A DNA stretch of 64,000 bases from Prorocentrum cordatum (GCA_963575745.1 CAUYUJ010017815.1:259501-323500); one strand, 5' to 3'; counted from the stretch's first letter, positions 22,417 to 32,186 are shown. Notes: a model not told the origin generated them from the sequence alone. A program made the numbers and translations.

Positions 22417-22615
22417 GTTCGCGCCAAATCGGGGGAGAAAAAGATACGGATACGTGTTGTCCCCCTTCGTTTTCGGCCTTTCCTGGCCCTCCTGGGGAAT
22501 CCTCGTTGTCACCGCTGGATTCGCCTCGAAATTCTGGTCAGAACGCACCCCAAGAGAGGTCCGGGGACAGCACGTATCCGTATCTTTCCGCCCCCCAACC
22601 AAATTCGGGGCGCGA
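22417..22615. mobile_element. Inverted-repeat element, MITE-like (family P)
   Basis: The ends are inverted copies: GTTCGCGCC, AAAGATACGGATACGTG and TGTCCCC on the left reappear reversed as GGGGACAGCACGTATCCGTATCTTT up to GGCGCGAC on the right. The AAAGATACGGATACGTG arm is exact over 17 bp. Length is about 199 bp with no ORF. No target-site duplication can be fixed. Confidence 0.8.
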
Positions 22616-22633
22616 CAGGAGGGGTCGTTGTTC

Positions 22634-22763
22634 TTGGCATCGCTCGGACGTGTGCGTTTTTCCTTCGGCGGGGGCCATCGAGGAGCATTCTTGACCATTT
22701 GGCGAGAGAGCCACGCAAGAAACCGAAAAAAGCACGGAGTGGACGTCCGAGCGATGGCCAGTT
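22634..22763. mobile_element. Inverted-repeat element, MITE-like (family Q)
   Basis: TGGCATCGCTCGGACGT at the left end is matched by ACGTCCGAGCGATGGCCA at the right, followed inward by CGTTTTTCC against AAAAAAGCACG. It is about 130 bp long and lies 20 bp from family P. Confidence 0.7.
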
Positions 22764-22926
22764 TTCGGTGACAAAGGGACGGCGCGTCGGGGTCCGAGCG
22801 AGGGTGTTGATGATGTCGACGGCTCGCTCGTTGCCGGATTTTTTTTATGAGATTTGCTGACCTTTTGGCTGAACCAAGCAGCAGGGTTTCGACTGTTTCC
22901 TGTGCTTCTGAATCTTGCCTCCCCGT

Positions 22927-22971
22927 TCTAATATTCCACTGCTGCATGAGTATCTGAGCCTTCTGATCACC
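22927..22971 (-). repeat. 3' LTR remnant of the copia element
   Basis: Read on the minus strand from TGATCA: TGATCAGAAGGCTCAG, then CTCATGCAGCAG, then GTTAGAAC-like sequence. It matches 26148-26193 in the same orientation, and the similarity weakens outside. The outer limit of the LTR is not definable by eye. Confidence 0.7.
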
Positions 22972-23129
22972 CCGCCTCGGGTCCAGGCAACAAAGTGATG
23001 CCAGATCAGATCACATATATATATATATATATATATATGTATAGATAACACTTGCAGCGGAACGGTGGCCAAGGACCTACGCCAAGGACCTACTGGCAGC
23101 GTCACGGCCCTGCTCGAGTCGAAGACCAA

Positions 23130-24024
23130 GCCGGCTGTCGCAACCAGAGGGTCCCTCATGCCGACGGCCATCGCCGTCATCAGAGGGTCGGCAATACGCC
23201 CAGTAGTCCGAAGCTTCACGATCCGAACGTCGCCGCTCGCCACGCGATCTTGCAGCCACAGACAACGTGTATTGACATGCCTCTGTCTGCCCAGCCCACG
23301 GCGGGTTGCGAGTCCCTTCGCTGCCGCGCCGTCCGTTGTCACGTTCAAGCGGATCGCAGAAGACAGTCACCACTCCGCCATCAGCGACTTATTGCCCAAT
23401 GCATGGGCACTGCCTCTCACTGCCGCGTGGTACTCGTCCTCGCCGACGTTCACCGCAATCGCGCTCTGCACAGTCAAACTGCTCTTGGGCAGGTGCTTCC
23501 CGAAGAACAGTTGCCATCCCGCTGGTGCTCTTCCTAGTGATGACGTCCCCAGCGTGGTCTGCATCAACCCAGGCATCTAGCGAGTTTGCATCGCCTGCTT
23601 CGGAAGCTTCAAGACAGGCCTGGGCCGTCCAAGTACGTAGCGCCCATGACGTTTCCGCTCTTGGAAGTCGAACTCGTTTGGGATCTTGATGCCATGGGCA
23701 AGGCATTTCACAGCCTCCTGGATGTCCATGTGGTCTTGCCCAAGATAGCTGGCTCTCATGACGCAGGAACAAGTCATCGTCGCCTCAGAGCTCGAAAGCA
23801 CTCTGCTCTCTGCACCCGTTCATACGTCTGACCCATAATGTTTGTCATCTGACGTATCCACCTATATGTCCTTTTCTGAACCCAAGTCTAGTGCGAGAAG
23901 CTCTGCGTGTCTACGGTCTCCTTCCATCTCAAAGCCGTCCTCCGCGATGTGGACAACCCGGCTCAAGATGCACGCATCTTGGGAGTCACCTGCCTCAGTG
24001 CTAATCGTTGATGTGTGCACGTAA
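23130..24024 (-). pseudogene. copia pol remnant: RT C-terminus and RNase H
   Basis: The C-terminal RT region shows SYLGQDHMDIQEAVKCLA and RRHGRYVLGRPR, the conserved copia ending. RNase H follows with DAWVDADHAGD and TRKSTSG (catalytic Asp region), AIAVNVGEDEYHA in another frame (second acidic site), and TDGAAAKGLATRRGLG with RHVNTRCLWLQD in a third. At least two frameshifts and in-frame stops (about 23867 and 23834) interrupt it. Product of a dead element. Confidence 0.9.
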
Positions 24025-24408
24025 TTGAACGTTGTTCACCCAAGACAACGAAATCATCTCCGTGGACGGAGAGCCTCGACCCATCAGATGGGTTATAGAA
24101 TAGCTCCGTCTTCCCTGGAACCTAATCCCTTTTTAGCCAAAAAGTTCGGTGTAGCTCTTCTGCCACACGTGGCTTGCGTCCTGAGTCACGTGCATCGTCC
24201 ATTGAAAAAGCCCAAAATGACTTTGTCTGTCCTGATCTCCCTCCGGCAACTTCTGTATGTGGTCCACTGGGCAGATCCGACTCCATAGTCGGACCTAGTT
24301 CCACTGTGTCGTCCACCTCGCACGCCTGATCCGTCTCCATAGTCTGACGTGGCCCCGGTATGTGGTGTCCACGAGCATTGTCACATACGTCTCCACATGA
24401 TGGAGATG

Positions 24409-24530
24409 AGTTTAATGTTGATGATGATGTTGATGATGGCGATGATGATGATGCTGATGATGATGATGGTAAGATGATGGTGATGATGTTGCTGATGTTG
24501 ATGATGATGCTGACGATGATGCTGCTGATG
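24409..24530 (+). repeat. GAT microsatellite inside the copia element
   Basis: GAT and GCT triplets with TTGATG variants occupy the gap between gag and RT on the plus strand. It is shorter than the other GAT blocks and lies where protease and integrase should be. Confidence 0.85.
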
Positions 24531-24805
24531 ATGATAAGCGCTATGGCCACCTCCAGCTCCATCGTCGCGCCTGTCCCCGCCGTTACGACGACCCTCGTCG
24601 TCACGCCAGTCTCCTGTGGAAGAGCGCCTCGGATTGCCTTGCTCGTCGATATCGTCGTTGGTGATGTCTGTGCTTTGGAACGGATCGAAGGTACACAATT
24701 CAAATGCCCCGTCTCGTGAGCTCGTCGGCGATCATGGTCATGTTCATGCTCCTCTCCTTCCTCCTCAACAGAATAGAGGGGGCGTCGGTTGCGGTTTTTC
24801 TTCTT

Positions 24806-25916
24806 CTAGTCTTGGGGAGCTCTCCGGCAGTCGGAGCTACGATGGCCCCAGCCCCTGCAATTATTACAGTAGCCATTGAAACTCTTACCGGCCTTGCCCT
24901 TCCCATCCTTACCTTTGGGTTGTCGCTCGAGCGATCCCACGTCCACGTCCATGTCGTTGCCACGGTCACGATGACGACCGTGCTGCTGAACTTGTGGTCC
25001 ACGAGCCTTGGCGCCGAGCCGCGCCTCCACGTAACGTTCGGTCTCGGTCCTCATGCCCATGTACGTATCGAACTTCGCATGCTGGCCAATTCGCTACACA
25101 GGCGCCTCCGTTTAGCCTGGTCGCTGGTGCGGTTCCCTCAGCCTCGCCGCCGACGGCGAAAGTGTCGAACCTCGTGGCGTTCCGCTGCAGGTTCGTCTCC
25201 AGCTCCTGCGGGAGAGGGCTCTCGAGCGCAGCCATTCTGATGTCCTCTGGTAGGGCCCAGGCCCCCCTCCCCAGGACGTTTCGGAGCGGTCGCACTTCGT
25301 CACCATTTCCTCCCACCGCTCCAGGCCGCCCGCAATAACGTCCATGGAGCCCCTCCCAGGGTTGATGATCTGCCTAAGTAGGCGACAAACCCCACCCCCA
25401 GTGAGTGGGTCGAACCGTCTGCTCGACTTCAGCCAGGCTTCCATTCCGTTGGTCCCGTCATTGGCCTCGCTCTCTGGGATCTGGACCAACATGCTGTACA
25501 CTTGGTGGAACTTCTCCAAGACCTCGTCGATGTTGGCTGGATTCGCATCGCTGCCGAAAGCCTGCAACAGTGTGTTATTGGTGATGGTCTCCTTGGTCTC
25601 CATGGCCCACTCCACCAGGTCGTCAGGAGACGGGTGCACGCTCACGATGAAGTTCTTGGGTCTTCCTCTGCCGCACGCCGAACTTCTTCTCTAGCACCTT
25701 CTCGTCCCCGTCTCCAAACACAGTGGGCTTGCCAATGCCCTTGGAGTCCACAAGGGAGGCCGATCCTCTCTTCGCAGCCATCTTGTCAATCGACGTCGCA
25801 AGGCGCTCGATGCCCTGCGTCTTGGCCTGCTCCGCCGCAAGCTGTTGACGTAGTAATCGGATGTCCTACTGTAGACGTTCCAGCGTCGCTTGAAGCAGTT
25901 GCAAGATCTGCTCCAT
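24806..25916 (-). pseudogene. copia gag remnant with CCHC zinc knuckle
   Basis: The likely start ATG is at 25916-25914 (MEQILQLLQATLERLQ), and an in-frame TAG follows at codon 17. The middle carries a gag capsid-like stretch with EAWLKSSRRFDP, LLRQIINPGR and LERWEEMV, and then LPEDIRMAALESPLPQELE in a further frame. The end has a knuckle C-x2-C-x4-H-x4-C (CNNCRGWGH and SSDC) at about 24868-24827. At least three frameshifts separate these parts, so no functional nucleocapsid can be made. Confidence 0.9.
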
Positions 25917-26147
25917 TGTGTAGATCTCTACCTGAATGCTGGACTATATTTTGATGCTGAACTTTACCCGAGTGTTGAACTCTGGCTCAAGCCGTTCACG
26001 AAGTTACCGAACGTATCGAAAAACGGAGACGTGCGTATTGGGTGGGTTCTACCAGTGCGTTACCATAATGATGTGTGCTTACCTTTTAGATGAATTGAGC
26101 CGCTATTGGTTCTATTACTCCCCTCTGCTTATTAGTCCTGCCCGCTC

Positions 26148-26193
26148 GTTCTAACACTACACCTGCTGCATGAACACATGAGCACTCTGATCA
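26148..26193 (-). repeat. 5' LTR remnant of the copia element
   Basis: On the minus strand: TGATCAGAGTGCTCATG, then TTCATGCAGCAGG and GTTAGAAC, parallel to 22971-22927. The following 230 bp up to the gag ATG would be the rest of the LTR and leader. A primer-binding site was not recognised. Confidence 0.7.
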
Positions 26194-26277
26194 GAATTCC
26201 TCGCGACCAGTTTGTTCTCGACCAGTTCGTTCAGAGCGTTACCGCAAGTGTTCGGAAATGGATGATCTGGGGGGATT

Positions 26278-26480
26278 TGGTGGGGAACTTTTGGCTCAGC
26301 GTTGCGACTCCGCCGGTTGTGGCCCACGACGTCTCGGCGCGACACGTCATCAGCGTCGCGGTCTCCACGCGTCAGCGCCCCGAGTGTTTCCCGGCCTCCC
26401 GCCCCCGCGGAGCGGAGCGACACGCCATTAGCTCGCAGGGAACAGCGTGTCGCCGGGGCCGCCGCCGCGAAACGCGATGC
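26278..26480 (+). repeat. Dispersed repeat family R200, copy 2
   Basis: Homologous to 2570-2770 in the same orientation. It begins about 85 bp beyond the copia 5' LTR end. Confidence 0.8.
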
Positions 26481-27433
26481 GAAAGTTCCTGCCCGTAGGC
26501 AGAAGTGGATGCCCGACGACGACAAAAACGACGAGGTCGTCGTTGTCTTCGTCGTCGTTGTCATCGTGGACGTCACGACACCTGCAGCTCGTTTCTGGGC
26601 TGCCGCCAGGAGCGTTCCTCGTCCCACTGGCGCTTCCGGCGCCCGGTGGCGCCCGAGAGATCAGCCTCGTGAGCAGATTCTTAAACCCCCATCTGTCCGA
26701 GCCCCCCCCTCTGGTCCGGCCCGAGAGGGGGGCTCGTTCTATATTCTATACGTCGAGCCTCCCGTTCTGGTTGATCCTCCTGCTCCGCTGTATCTTGTTC
26801 CCCCGCGTCAGCCTCCACTCTTCTGGTCGCCCCCCAGTCGTCGGACTGGGCCCCTTCTTGCTGCGGGATTTCCTGCGCCGGGAGTCCACGGCCCTAAACA
26901 ATCCACTGAGACAGAAGTTCACGATTGTCCGTTTGTCTTCTTTCTGTCTCTCTCCTTCCCGCTCTCTCTCTCTCTCTCTCTCTTTCTCGTGCTCTCTCTC
27001 TTTCTCGTTTCTCTCCCTTCTCCTTACTTCCGCTCTGTGTGTGTGTGGTTTGCTATCTGGGCGATTGGACTAAAAGGGGTGTCACACGCACACGCACACA
27101 CACAACGTCAACGCCCGTCTCCCACGACGTGTTTCTTTGCAGTTGTTCTAGGTGGTTGGTGGCTGCGGTGCATGAGTGGGGCTGGATTTCGCAAAAGCCC
27201 CATGCAGGAGCAGGATCTGGGATCACGCTGAGCAGTGCGAGCAGCCAGAGGAGAAAGAGCAGCGGCAATGGCCAGCGGAAGAGCAGCCAGATGAGCAAGA
27301 GCGGGATAAGAATGCGAAGCGCCAGGTCAGAGGGGGGAATACGTAACAGCATCAGGAGGAGCGAGACGTAGCAGTGGCAGAAGAAAGAGGAACCAGGGTG
27401 AGGAGGAGTACAGTCCCGCTTATGATTAAGAAG
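26481..27433. other. No gene seen; CT dinucleotide patch
   Basis: GTCGTC-rich sequence lies at 26520-26575 and a CT dinucleotide run at about 26940-27010. A 309-codon plus frame (from about 26302) stays open, but it runs straight through both low-complexity patches and has no motif. Confidence 0.5.
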
Positions 27434-27612
27434 CCTCCTCCCGAAAAGTTGGCCCAGCGTTTCTTAACCAACTTGCCGGAAAGCTGGCTCAGTTTCTTAA
27501 AGGGAATGGTAGCCTTGGATCCTAGAAATGAATGGTGTACGTTCCTGGCTCCAAAAGCTGGCCCAGCGTTTCCTTAAGAAACCTCGGAAAAGCTGACCCA
27601 GCTTTCTTAATT
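27434..27612 (+). repeat. Four copies of a short GCTGGCCCAGC motif
   Basis: GAAAAGCTGGCCCAGC plus GTTTCTTAA recurs near 27438, 27480, 27556 and 27591 with substitutions. The GCTGGCCCAGC core is nearly self-complementary, so adjacent copies could pair. Confidence 0.7.
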
Positions 27613-27761
27613 TATAATTTCTTAATCAAATGTTTGACTGTAGGGGGAGGAGGACGAAGGAGACGCCGCCCGTCGTGCTATCTGTAGTTTCCCCCCCCCC
27701 GCCTGTCATTCCGGTTTGGGGATTGGCATCCAGTTCGTGGCAGGGGGAGCAATGGGGGGCG

Positions 27762-27870
27762 AGGAATGGAAGAGGAAGAGGGCGAGGAGGATGTGGATGA
27801 TGTGGAGGAGGAGGAGGAGGACGAGGTGGAGGAGGAGGAGGAGGAGGAGGAGGAGGAGGAGGGGCAGGGA
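27762..27870 (+). repeat. GGA triplet tract
   Basis: GGA repeats with GAT and GTG interruptions. The neighbouring 27613-27761 and 27871-28225 hold no gene. GCATTGGTTCGTTATT occurs twice, at about 28098 and 28148. Confidence 0.9.
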
Positions 27871-28225
27871 CGAGAACACGGAGCAGGAAGATCAAGTGCA
27901 GGAGCTGGAAGGCACCTAGCTGGCGACTGATTGCCTGCTGGTTTTACGAAGTGCGACTTGGACGTGGAGCACATTCTTTCGTGATTCCCCGACCAGGCGT
28001 TTCGCTATAATTTCCGGTTGATGACGTTTGGTCGACGTGGTCATGGTCATACATATCTTAGCTAGCAATGGCATCCCGTTAGTCATGATATGCCTCAGCA
28101 TTGGTTCGTTATTTGTTGACGCCATGGTGATGTTGTGTGGAAGCGCATTGGTTCGTTATTCGATGGACGTTGGAAGCCTCCTAGAACTAGTTGGCCCCGG
28201 TAGTGCGGAAGCGACGCGACTTCAA

Positions 28226-28264
28226 TTGTGAAAGTTGGTGCTTTATCGCCAACTTCACAATGGA
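28226..28264 (+). other. Short hairpin
   Basis: TTGTGAAAGTTGG pairs with CCAACTTCACAA across a 9-nt loop, with a single bulged A. It is not followed by a T-run. It sits just upstream of the broken ORF at 28235. Confidence 0.5.
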
Positions 28265-28660
28265 TGCACCATGGCGAAATCTTGGCGAGAGGACTTCCAG
28301 ATACCAGCATACTGTCGCCTGAGCGAGGCAAACTCGGCGGCCCGCTGCGATGCGGGGCGTCCTTGCCCATGCTGTTCAGCAGCGGCATGGACTGTTGAGA
28401 CGCAATGGCCGGACTTCGTTTCGAGCACCATCGCGCTGGCACGGGTGTGCTTAGACGAGGCCGTTGCCTAATCTTCTTTCGTTGCAGAAGTGCCTCTTCC
28501 AATTGAAGCGCGTTTCGAGTTTCTCTCTGAGGCGTGTGAGCGTGTTTTGGGTGCCGGCGTGCTGCTCCACTTTGGAGTGTTCACATCAGGCCGGCCGCGC
28601 ACGGCCCGAAAGCGAGGAGGCGGGAGAGATGAGAGGGAGGGGGAGGGAGGGGGAGGGAGG
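28235..28660 (+). pseudogene. Broken ORF of unknown function
   Basis: One frame stays open from 28235 through a TAA at 28469-28471 and on to about 28660. Before the stop it contains SWREDFQIPAYCRLSEA and a Cys cluster CDAGRPCPCC. After it come VPLPIEARFEFLSEACERV and LLHFGVFTSG. The residue mix on both sides of the stop looks coding and continuous, so a single C-to-T change (CAA to TAA) is the simplest explanation. An intron is unlikely, since only about 25 nt could be removed. No family recognised. Confidence 0.45.
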
Positions 28661-28674
28661 GAGGGGATAGATCA

Positions 28675-28871
28675 TAGGGGATCGAAAATGTCATAAACAT
28701 AAAACTCGGAGGTCCGCGCGGATTTCTCGGATCCGCGCTGGACCCCCCTGGCGGCGCCTCCGGCGCCGCCCCTGGCGCGCTCCGCGCGCCAGGGAGGGGG
28801 GTCCAGCGCAGATCCAAGAAATCCCCGCGGACCTCCGAGTTTTTATGTTTATGTCAGTTTTCGTTCCCCTA
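28675..28871. mobile_element. T-shaped palindromic element, copy 1 (complete)
   Basis: A 197-bp near-perfect inverted repeat. Outer arms 28675-28749 and 28794-28871 start TAGGGGA and end TCCCCTA, pairing over 75 bp with about five mismatches and two 1-nt indels. Between them are two smaller perfect palindromes. The first is GGCGGCGCC-TCC-GGCGCCGCC (28750-28770, 9-bp stem). The second is CCTGGCGCGC-TCC-GCGCGCCAGG (28771-28793, 10-bp stem). Folded, this gives a long stem topped by two arms with identical TCC loops. GATCA occurs immediately outside both ends (28670-28674, 28872-28876), a 5-bp target-site duplication. There is no coding capacity. Confidence 0.93.
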
Positions 28872-28876
28872 GATCA

Positions 28877-29065
28877 GGCGAACGCAAACATGGATCAAGG
28901 GGGCGTGGATTGGCGTCGGGTCCCGCGTCCATGGGAAATCGCGAAGTTCAGCCGCCGAACGAGGCGGCACCGGCCGCATTTTGGGGAGGACACCTCCCCC
29001 GATCCATGGACTTGGCGACCGCGCGCCAAATCCATGGATCGCTCATCCATGTTTGCGCGCCCCCG
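28877..29065. mobile_element. MITE-like element family G, copy 1
   Basis: About 189 bp. GCGAACGCAAACATGGAT at the left end is answered by ATCCATGTTTGCGCGC at the right, and CCATGGATC strings recur inside. It aligns along its length with 39229-39417. It lies directly against the target-site duplication of the T-element. Confidence 0.85.
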
Positions 29066-29731
29066 AATAAAGGAAGACGGAGCCCGTACGGAGGAGGAGG
29101 ACGAACATGCAGGGAAGGACGGCAGCCGAGGAAAGGTGGAGCGGAGGGAAAGGGATGAGGAGGAATGTGAGAAGGACAGGGTGCAGGCCGGGGAGGGAAC
29201 AGGGAGAGGGGGGCGGTGGGAGGGAATCAGGGATGGGGGAGGAGGAGAAGGAGGAGTAAGAGGATGAGGGGGAATGGCATTGATAAGGATATGCGGAGGG
29301 GGCAATTGAGTAGGATCGTGTGGTCAGCAGGAGGAGTAGAGGAGGAGAAGAGTGAGGAGGACAGTGGAAGAGACGCAATAGGGGGCCAGTGTCGATGGAG
29401 GGATGATGGTAGAAGAGAGCGAGACGAATAGGGATGAGGATAGCAGCAGGTGGGAGGAGGGAGGTAGAAGGGAAGATGAAAGACGGAGGGGGGATGTGCG
29501 GGGGAGACAGCACAATGAGAGGGAGCACGCAATAATGCGTAGATTCGTATTCCCCTCTCTACTCCCTGCGGACTATCAGAGGGGAGCATGGAGGTGTGGA
29601 GGGAAGGGCGGAGCAGGATAAGGAAGCAGGAGGAGGAGGACGGAGGACGGAAGACGGAGATGATGATGCTGCTGCTGATGATGGTGGTGATGATGCTGAT
29701 GAGGAGGAGGAGGAGATCAGGAGGAGGAGGA

Positions 29732-29763
<32 letters not shown>

Positions 29764-29926
29764 GGGTGGAGTGGGGGGTGGGTCGCCCCCCGCCGAGGCG
29801 CCAGCTCTTGGCGCGCCGCCGCCCAGACCCGCGGCGAGGTCCTCGTAGGCCCTTCTCGCCCCCTTGCCGCCCCCCCCCGCCCCCCCCTCCTCCGCGCCCT
29901 CGCCCCTCCAGATGCATGCCCCCTCC
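29066..29926 (+). repeat. Irregular purine-rich tract with GAT and GGA blocks
   Basis: GGA/GGG/GAA-rich sequence without a strict period to about 29640. It then runs through GAT/GCT (29660-29702) and GGA (29703-29767), ending in C-runs. No gene is accepted. Confidence 0.8.
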
Positions 29927-30143
29927 TCCTCCTCCTCCTCCTCCTCCTCCTCCTCCTCCGCCTCCTCCTCCTCCGCCTCTTGCCCCCCCCCCCCCCCCCG
30001 CCCCCCCTCCTCCTCCTCCTCCTCTTCTCCTCCTCCGCCTCCTCCTCCTCCGCCTCCTCCTCCCTCCTCCTCCTCCTCCTCCTCCTCTCTCCTCCTCCTC
30101 CTCCTCCTCCTCCTCCTCCTCCTCCTCCTCCTCCTCCTCCTTC
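29927..30143 (-). repeat. CTC triplet tract
   Basis: CTC with CGC and C-run interruptions; repeat translations only. Confidence 0.95.
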
Positions 30144-30156
30144 GCGCCCTCGCCCC

Positions 30157-30358
30157 CTGCATGCCCCTCCAGATCACCAAGGAGAGGAGGGAGTGTCGCT
30201 CGTGCGTCGTGTGCGGTCTTGCCCCCCCAGTAGCTCCAGTTGCTTGCCCTCCTGCCCGTGCATGCCCCTGCAGGTGACGTAGAAGAGGAGGGAGTGCCGC
30301 TCGCACCTAGTGCGCGCTCCTGCTCCCCCAGCAGCTCCAGTGACTTGGTTCGCAGGCC
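30157..30358. repeat. 101-bp tandem duplication
   Basis: Two units share CATGCCCCT, GAGGAGGGAGTG, CGCTCG, CCCCCAG and AGCTCCAGT. The anchor GAGTG is at 30191 and 30292. The period is not a multiple of three, yet the minus strand reads similar residues (CERHSLL and HERHSLL) in both. Confidence 0.75.
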
Positions 30359-31438
30359 CTCCCGAGTCCGAATCCGGGTCCACGTCTCCTCCTCGGCTCG
30401 GCGCCCCCCTGTCTCTGCTGCTCCGTCTCCAGCTCATCTGCGCCCCCCTGCCAGTCCATCCACCTGGGTGCTGGTGGCTCTCAGGTCATCCGACGCAGCC
30501 TTCCCTCCCCCCTCAGGGGCCGCTGCCCCTGCGGTGTGTGTGTGTGTGTGTGTGCAAAAGCTAGGGCGCGCTGCAAGGACAGGCAGGACGCGGCGCATGT
30601 GGGCGCCCAGCGGCGGCGGGCGGGGGCCGACAAAGGCAGGAAGGTGAGGGGCCGAAAGGGGAAGGACTAGCGGGGCCCGGGCCGAAGCACGACGGAGGAA
30701 GGCGGGAGGGGGAGGGGAAGGGGCCTCCCCATACACAGAACGGCCGACACTGCCCCCCCCCCCCGAGGAGGGAGGGGGGGGGGAGGGCAAAGCGGAGACC
30801 GAAGGACGGCGGGGGGATGGGAAGAGAGGGAGGGGGGGGGGGGGGGGGGGTGCAGAGTGGGCTTTTTTGCGTGCACGGGGTTTCCCCTGGTGGTCAGGCG
30901 CGCTCCCCGCCGCGGGTCGTCTCCTCCACGCCCTTCCCCCCCCTTCCAGCTCCTCCCGCCCTCCTGTTTCGTAAGACTCGTCCTCGATCGACATACCTCT
31001 GGACAAGTCGGGGACGAATGAGAGAATGTCGAAGCGAGTCTCGCGATACTTGCCTGGGCACTTTTTGTCCACGCTGCGAGCGGCCGCGCACCCCCATGGC
31101 GCGGCCTGCCTGGCGCGGCCGGGCTTCTGTCCGGAGAAAGCCCGCCCTCCTTCGCCCGGGCCGAGGATGGAGGCAGGAGGAGGGCATCGCTCCTGCGCAG
31201 CCCTCGGGCTCCTGGCGCCCCCGGTTGGGGCGCTGGGCCCAAGGAGAGGGGGGGGGGGGGGCGCTGCCCCCGCCATGGGGCGCTGCTGCAGCCGCGGGCC
31301 CCGCCCAGCACCCCCGAGGGCCGCCAGTCTGCCGGAGGCGTGGGCGCCGTGGTGGCGCTGGTGGCCGCAGGAGGGCCTCCCCGTCCAGTGGCTGCGCGAA
31401 GAGGCTGTGCGGGGTGTGCCCGAGGGTAGCCGCGCCCG
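30359..31438. other. GC-rich, homopolymer-rich; no gene accepted
   Basis: A GT microsatellite lies at 30536-30554, with C- and G-runs near 30755, 30780, 30833-30850 and 31244-31262. Long Pro/Arg/Gly-rich frames on both strands (up to 532 codons) are products of composition. Confidence 0.55.
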
Positions 31439-32089
31439 CCTACGGCTTGAGCGGCCAGCCGTAGCAGTTGAGGATGTAGGTGCGCTTCGCGGGTTCGACA
31501 CGGAATTCTCTGATGTTGGGGCTCGTGGTCTCGCCGTTGACGAGGTGAATGTTTCGGTCGTCCTCCGGGTTGGGTTGAATGTTAATGTGGACATCGTCTG
31601 CGTCAATGAAGGCGACAGCCGCGATCCGCGCGTCCTCGTGGTGGGCCTCCAGCCAGCTATCGCCTTCGTCACGCCGGCCTTTGCTTGGACCCCTGGCTGG
31701 GCAGTCTGGACGGTGGCGTCGTCGACGGTGTGGCTGGCCCCCTTGGGCTTCTCGTCGATGTGGGTGAGCTTCTTAGTCTCCTCGGTGGTGTCCTCCGCCC
31801 TCTCGGCGCTACAGGCGGCCTTCTCGGTGTTCGGCGCTGTGGGTGGCCTTCTCGGTGCAGGTGGCTTTCTCTGTGGAGGCGGAGGCGGTCTTCTAGGTGT
31901 TGGTGGCCTTCTCGGTATCGGTGGCCTTCTGTGCGCTGCAGGTGGCCATCCTGGCCCCGGCCTCCTGGACGGTGCAGGGGGCCTCCTTAATCTGGCCCTC
32001 CCAAGCGTCTGGGATGGTGGCACCATGCGCAAGGCCAGGGATGAAGTCCTCGCCTTGATGCAGTTGCAGGAGCAGCAGTAGCTCCAGTT
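31439..32089 (-). pseudogene. Broken gene, C-terminal part, unknown family
   Basis: Read on the minus strand in three segments. The first (about 32089-31830) contains FIPGLAHGATIPDAWEGQIK, then an A-T-x-T-E-K repeat, with a TAG at 31895-31893. The second, in another frame (about 31840-31680), contains AERAEDTTEETKKLTHIDEK. The third (about 31680-31439) contains WLEAHHEDARIAAVAFIDAD, RNIHLVNGETTSPNIREF and RTYILNCYGWPLKP, and ends at a TAG at 31441-31439. Residue composition is protein-like in each segment and not low-complexity, so this is a genuine gene end with one stop and two frameshifts, or with unrecognised introns. Confidence 0.6.
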
Positions 32090-32107
32090 CGGCGCTTCGG
32101 ATTATTT

Positions 32108-32148
32108 GCTTTGTGTGTGTGCGTGTGCGTGTGCGTGTGCGTGTGCGT

Positions 32149-32186
<38 letters not shown>

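Larger units (their letters stand above)
22869..26193 (-). mobile_element. Truncated, decayed Ty1/copia LTR retrotransposon
   Basis: On the minus strand the order is 5' LTR remnant, gag with zinc knuckle, an 0.8-kb gap holding a GAT microsatellite, the C-terminal end of reverse transcriptase, RNase H, 3' LTR remnant. At about 3.3 kb it is well short of a typical 4.5-6-kb copia element. I find no protease, no integrase and no RT palm with YVDD, so an internal deletion is inferred. Several frameshifts and stops make it inactive. Confidence 0.88.

Noticed and set aside
22850-22890. Dinoflagellate spliced-leader relic (CCTTTTGGCTGAACCAAG)
   Set aside because: Only a partial, gapped match to the 22-nt leader as I remember it. 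Similar weak matches occur at 1918 and 24132, so chance is sufficient.
28450-28490. A 25-nt intron (GTTGC to GTTGCAG) explaining the stop in the ORF at 28235
   Set aside because: Too short for a spliceosomal intron, and the frame is unchanged across it, so a point mutation is simpler.
30434-32032. 532-codon minus-strand protein
   Set aside because: Most of it is Pro/Arg-rich reading of GC-rich and homopolymer DNA. The coding-like parts at 31439-32089 lie mainly in other frames.
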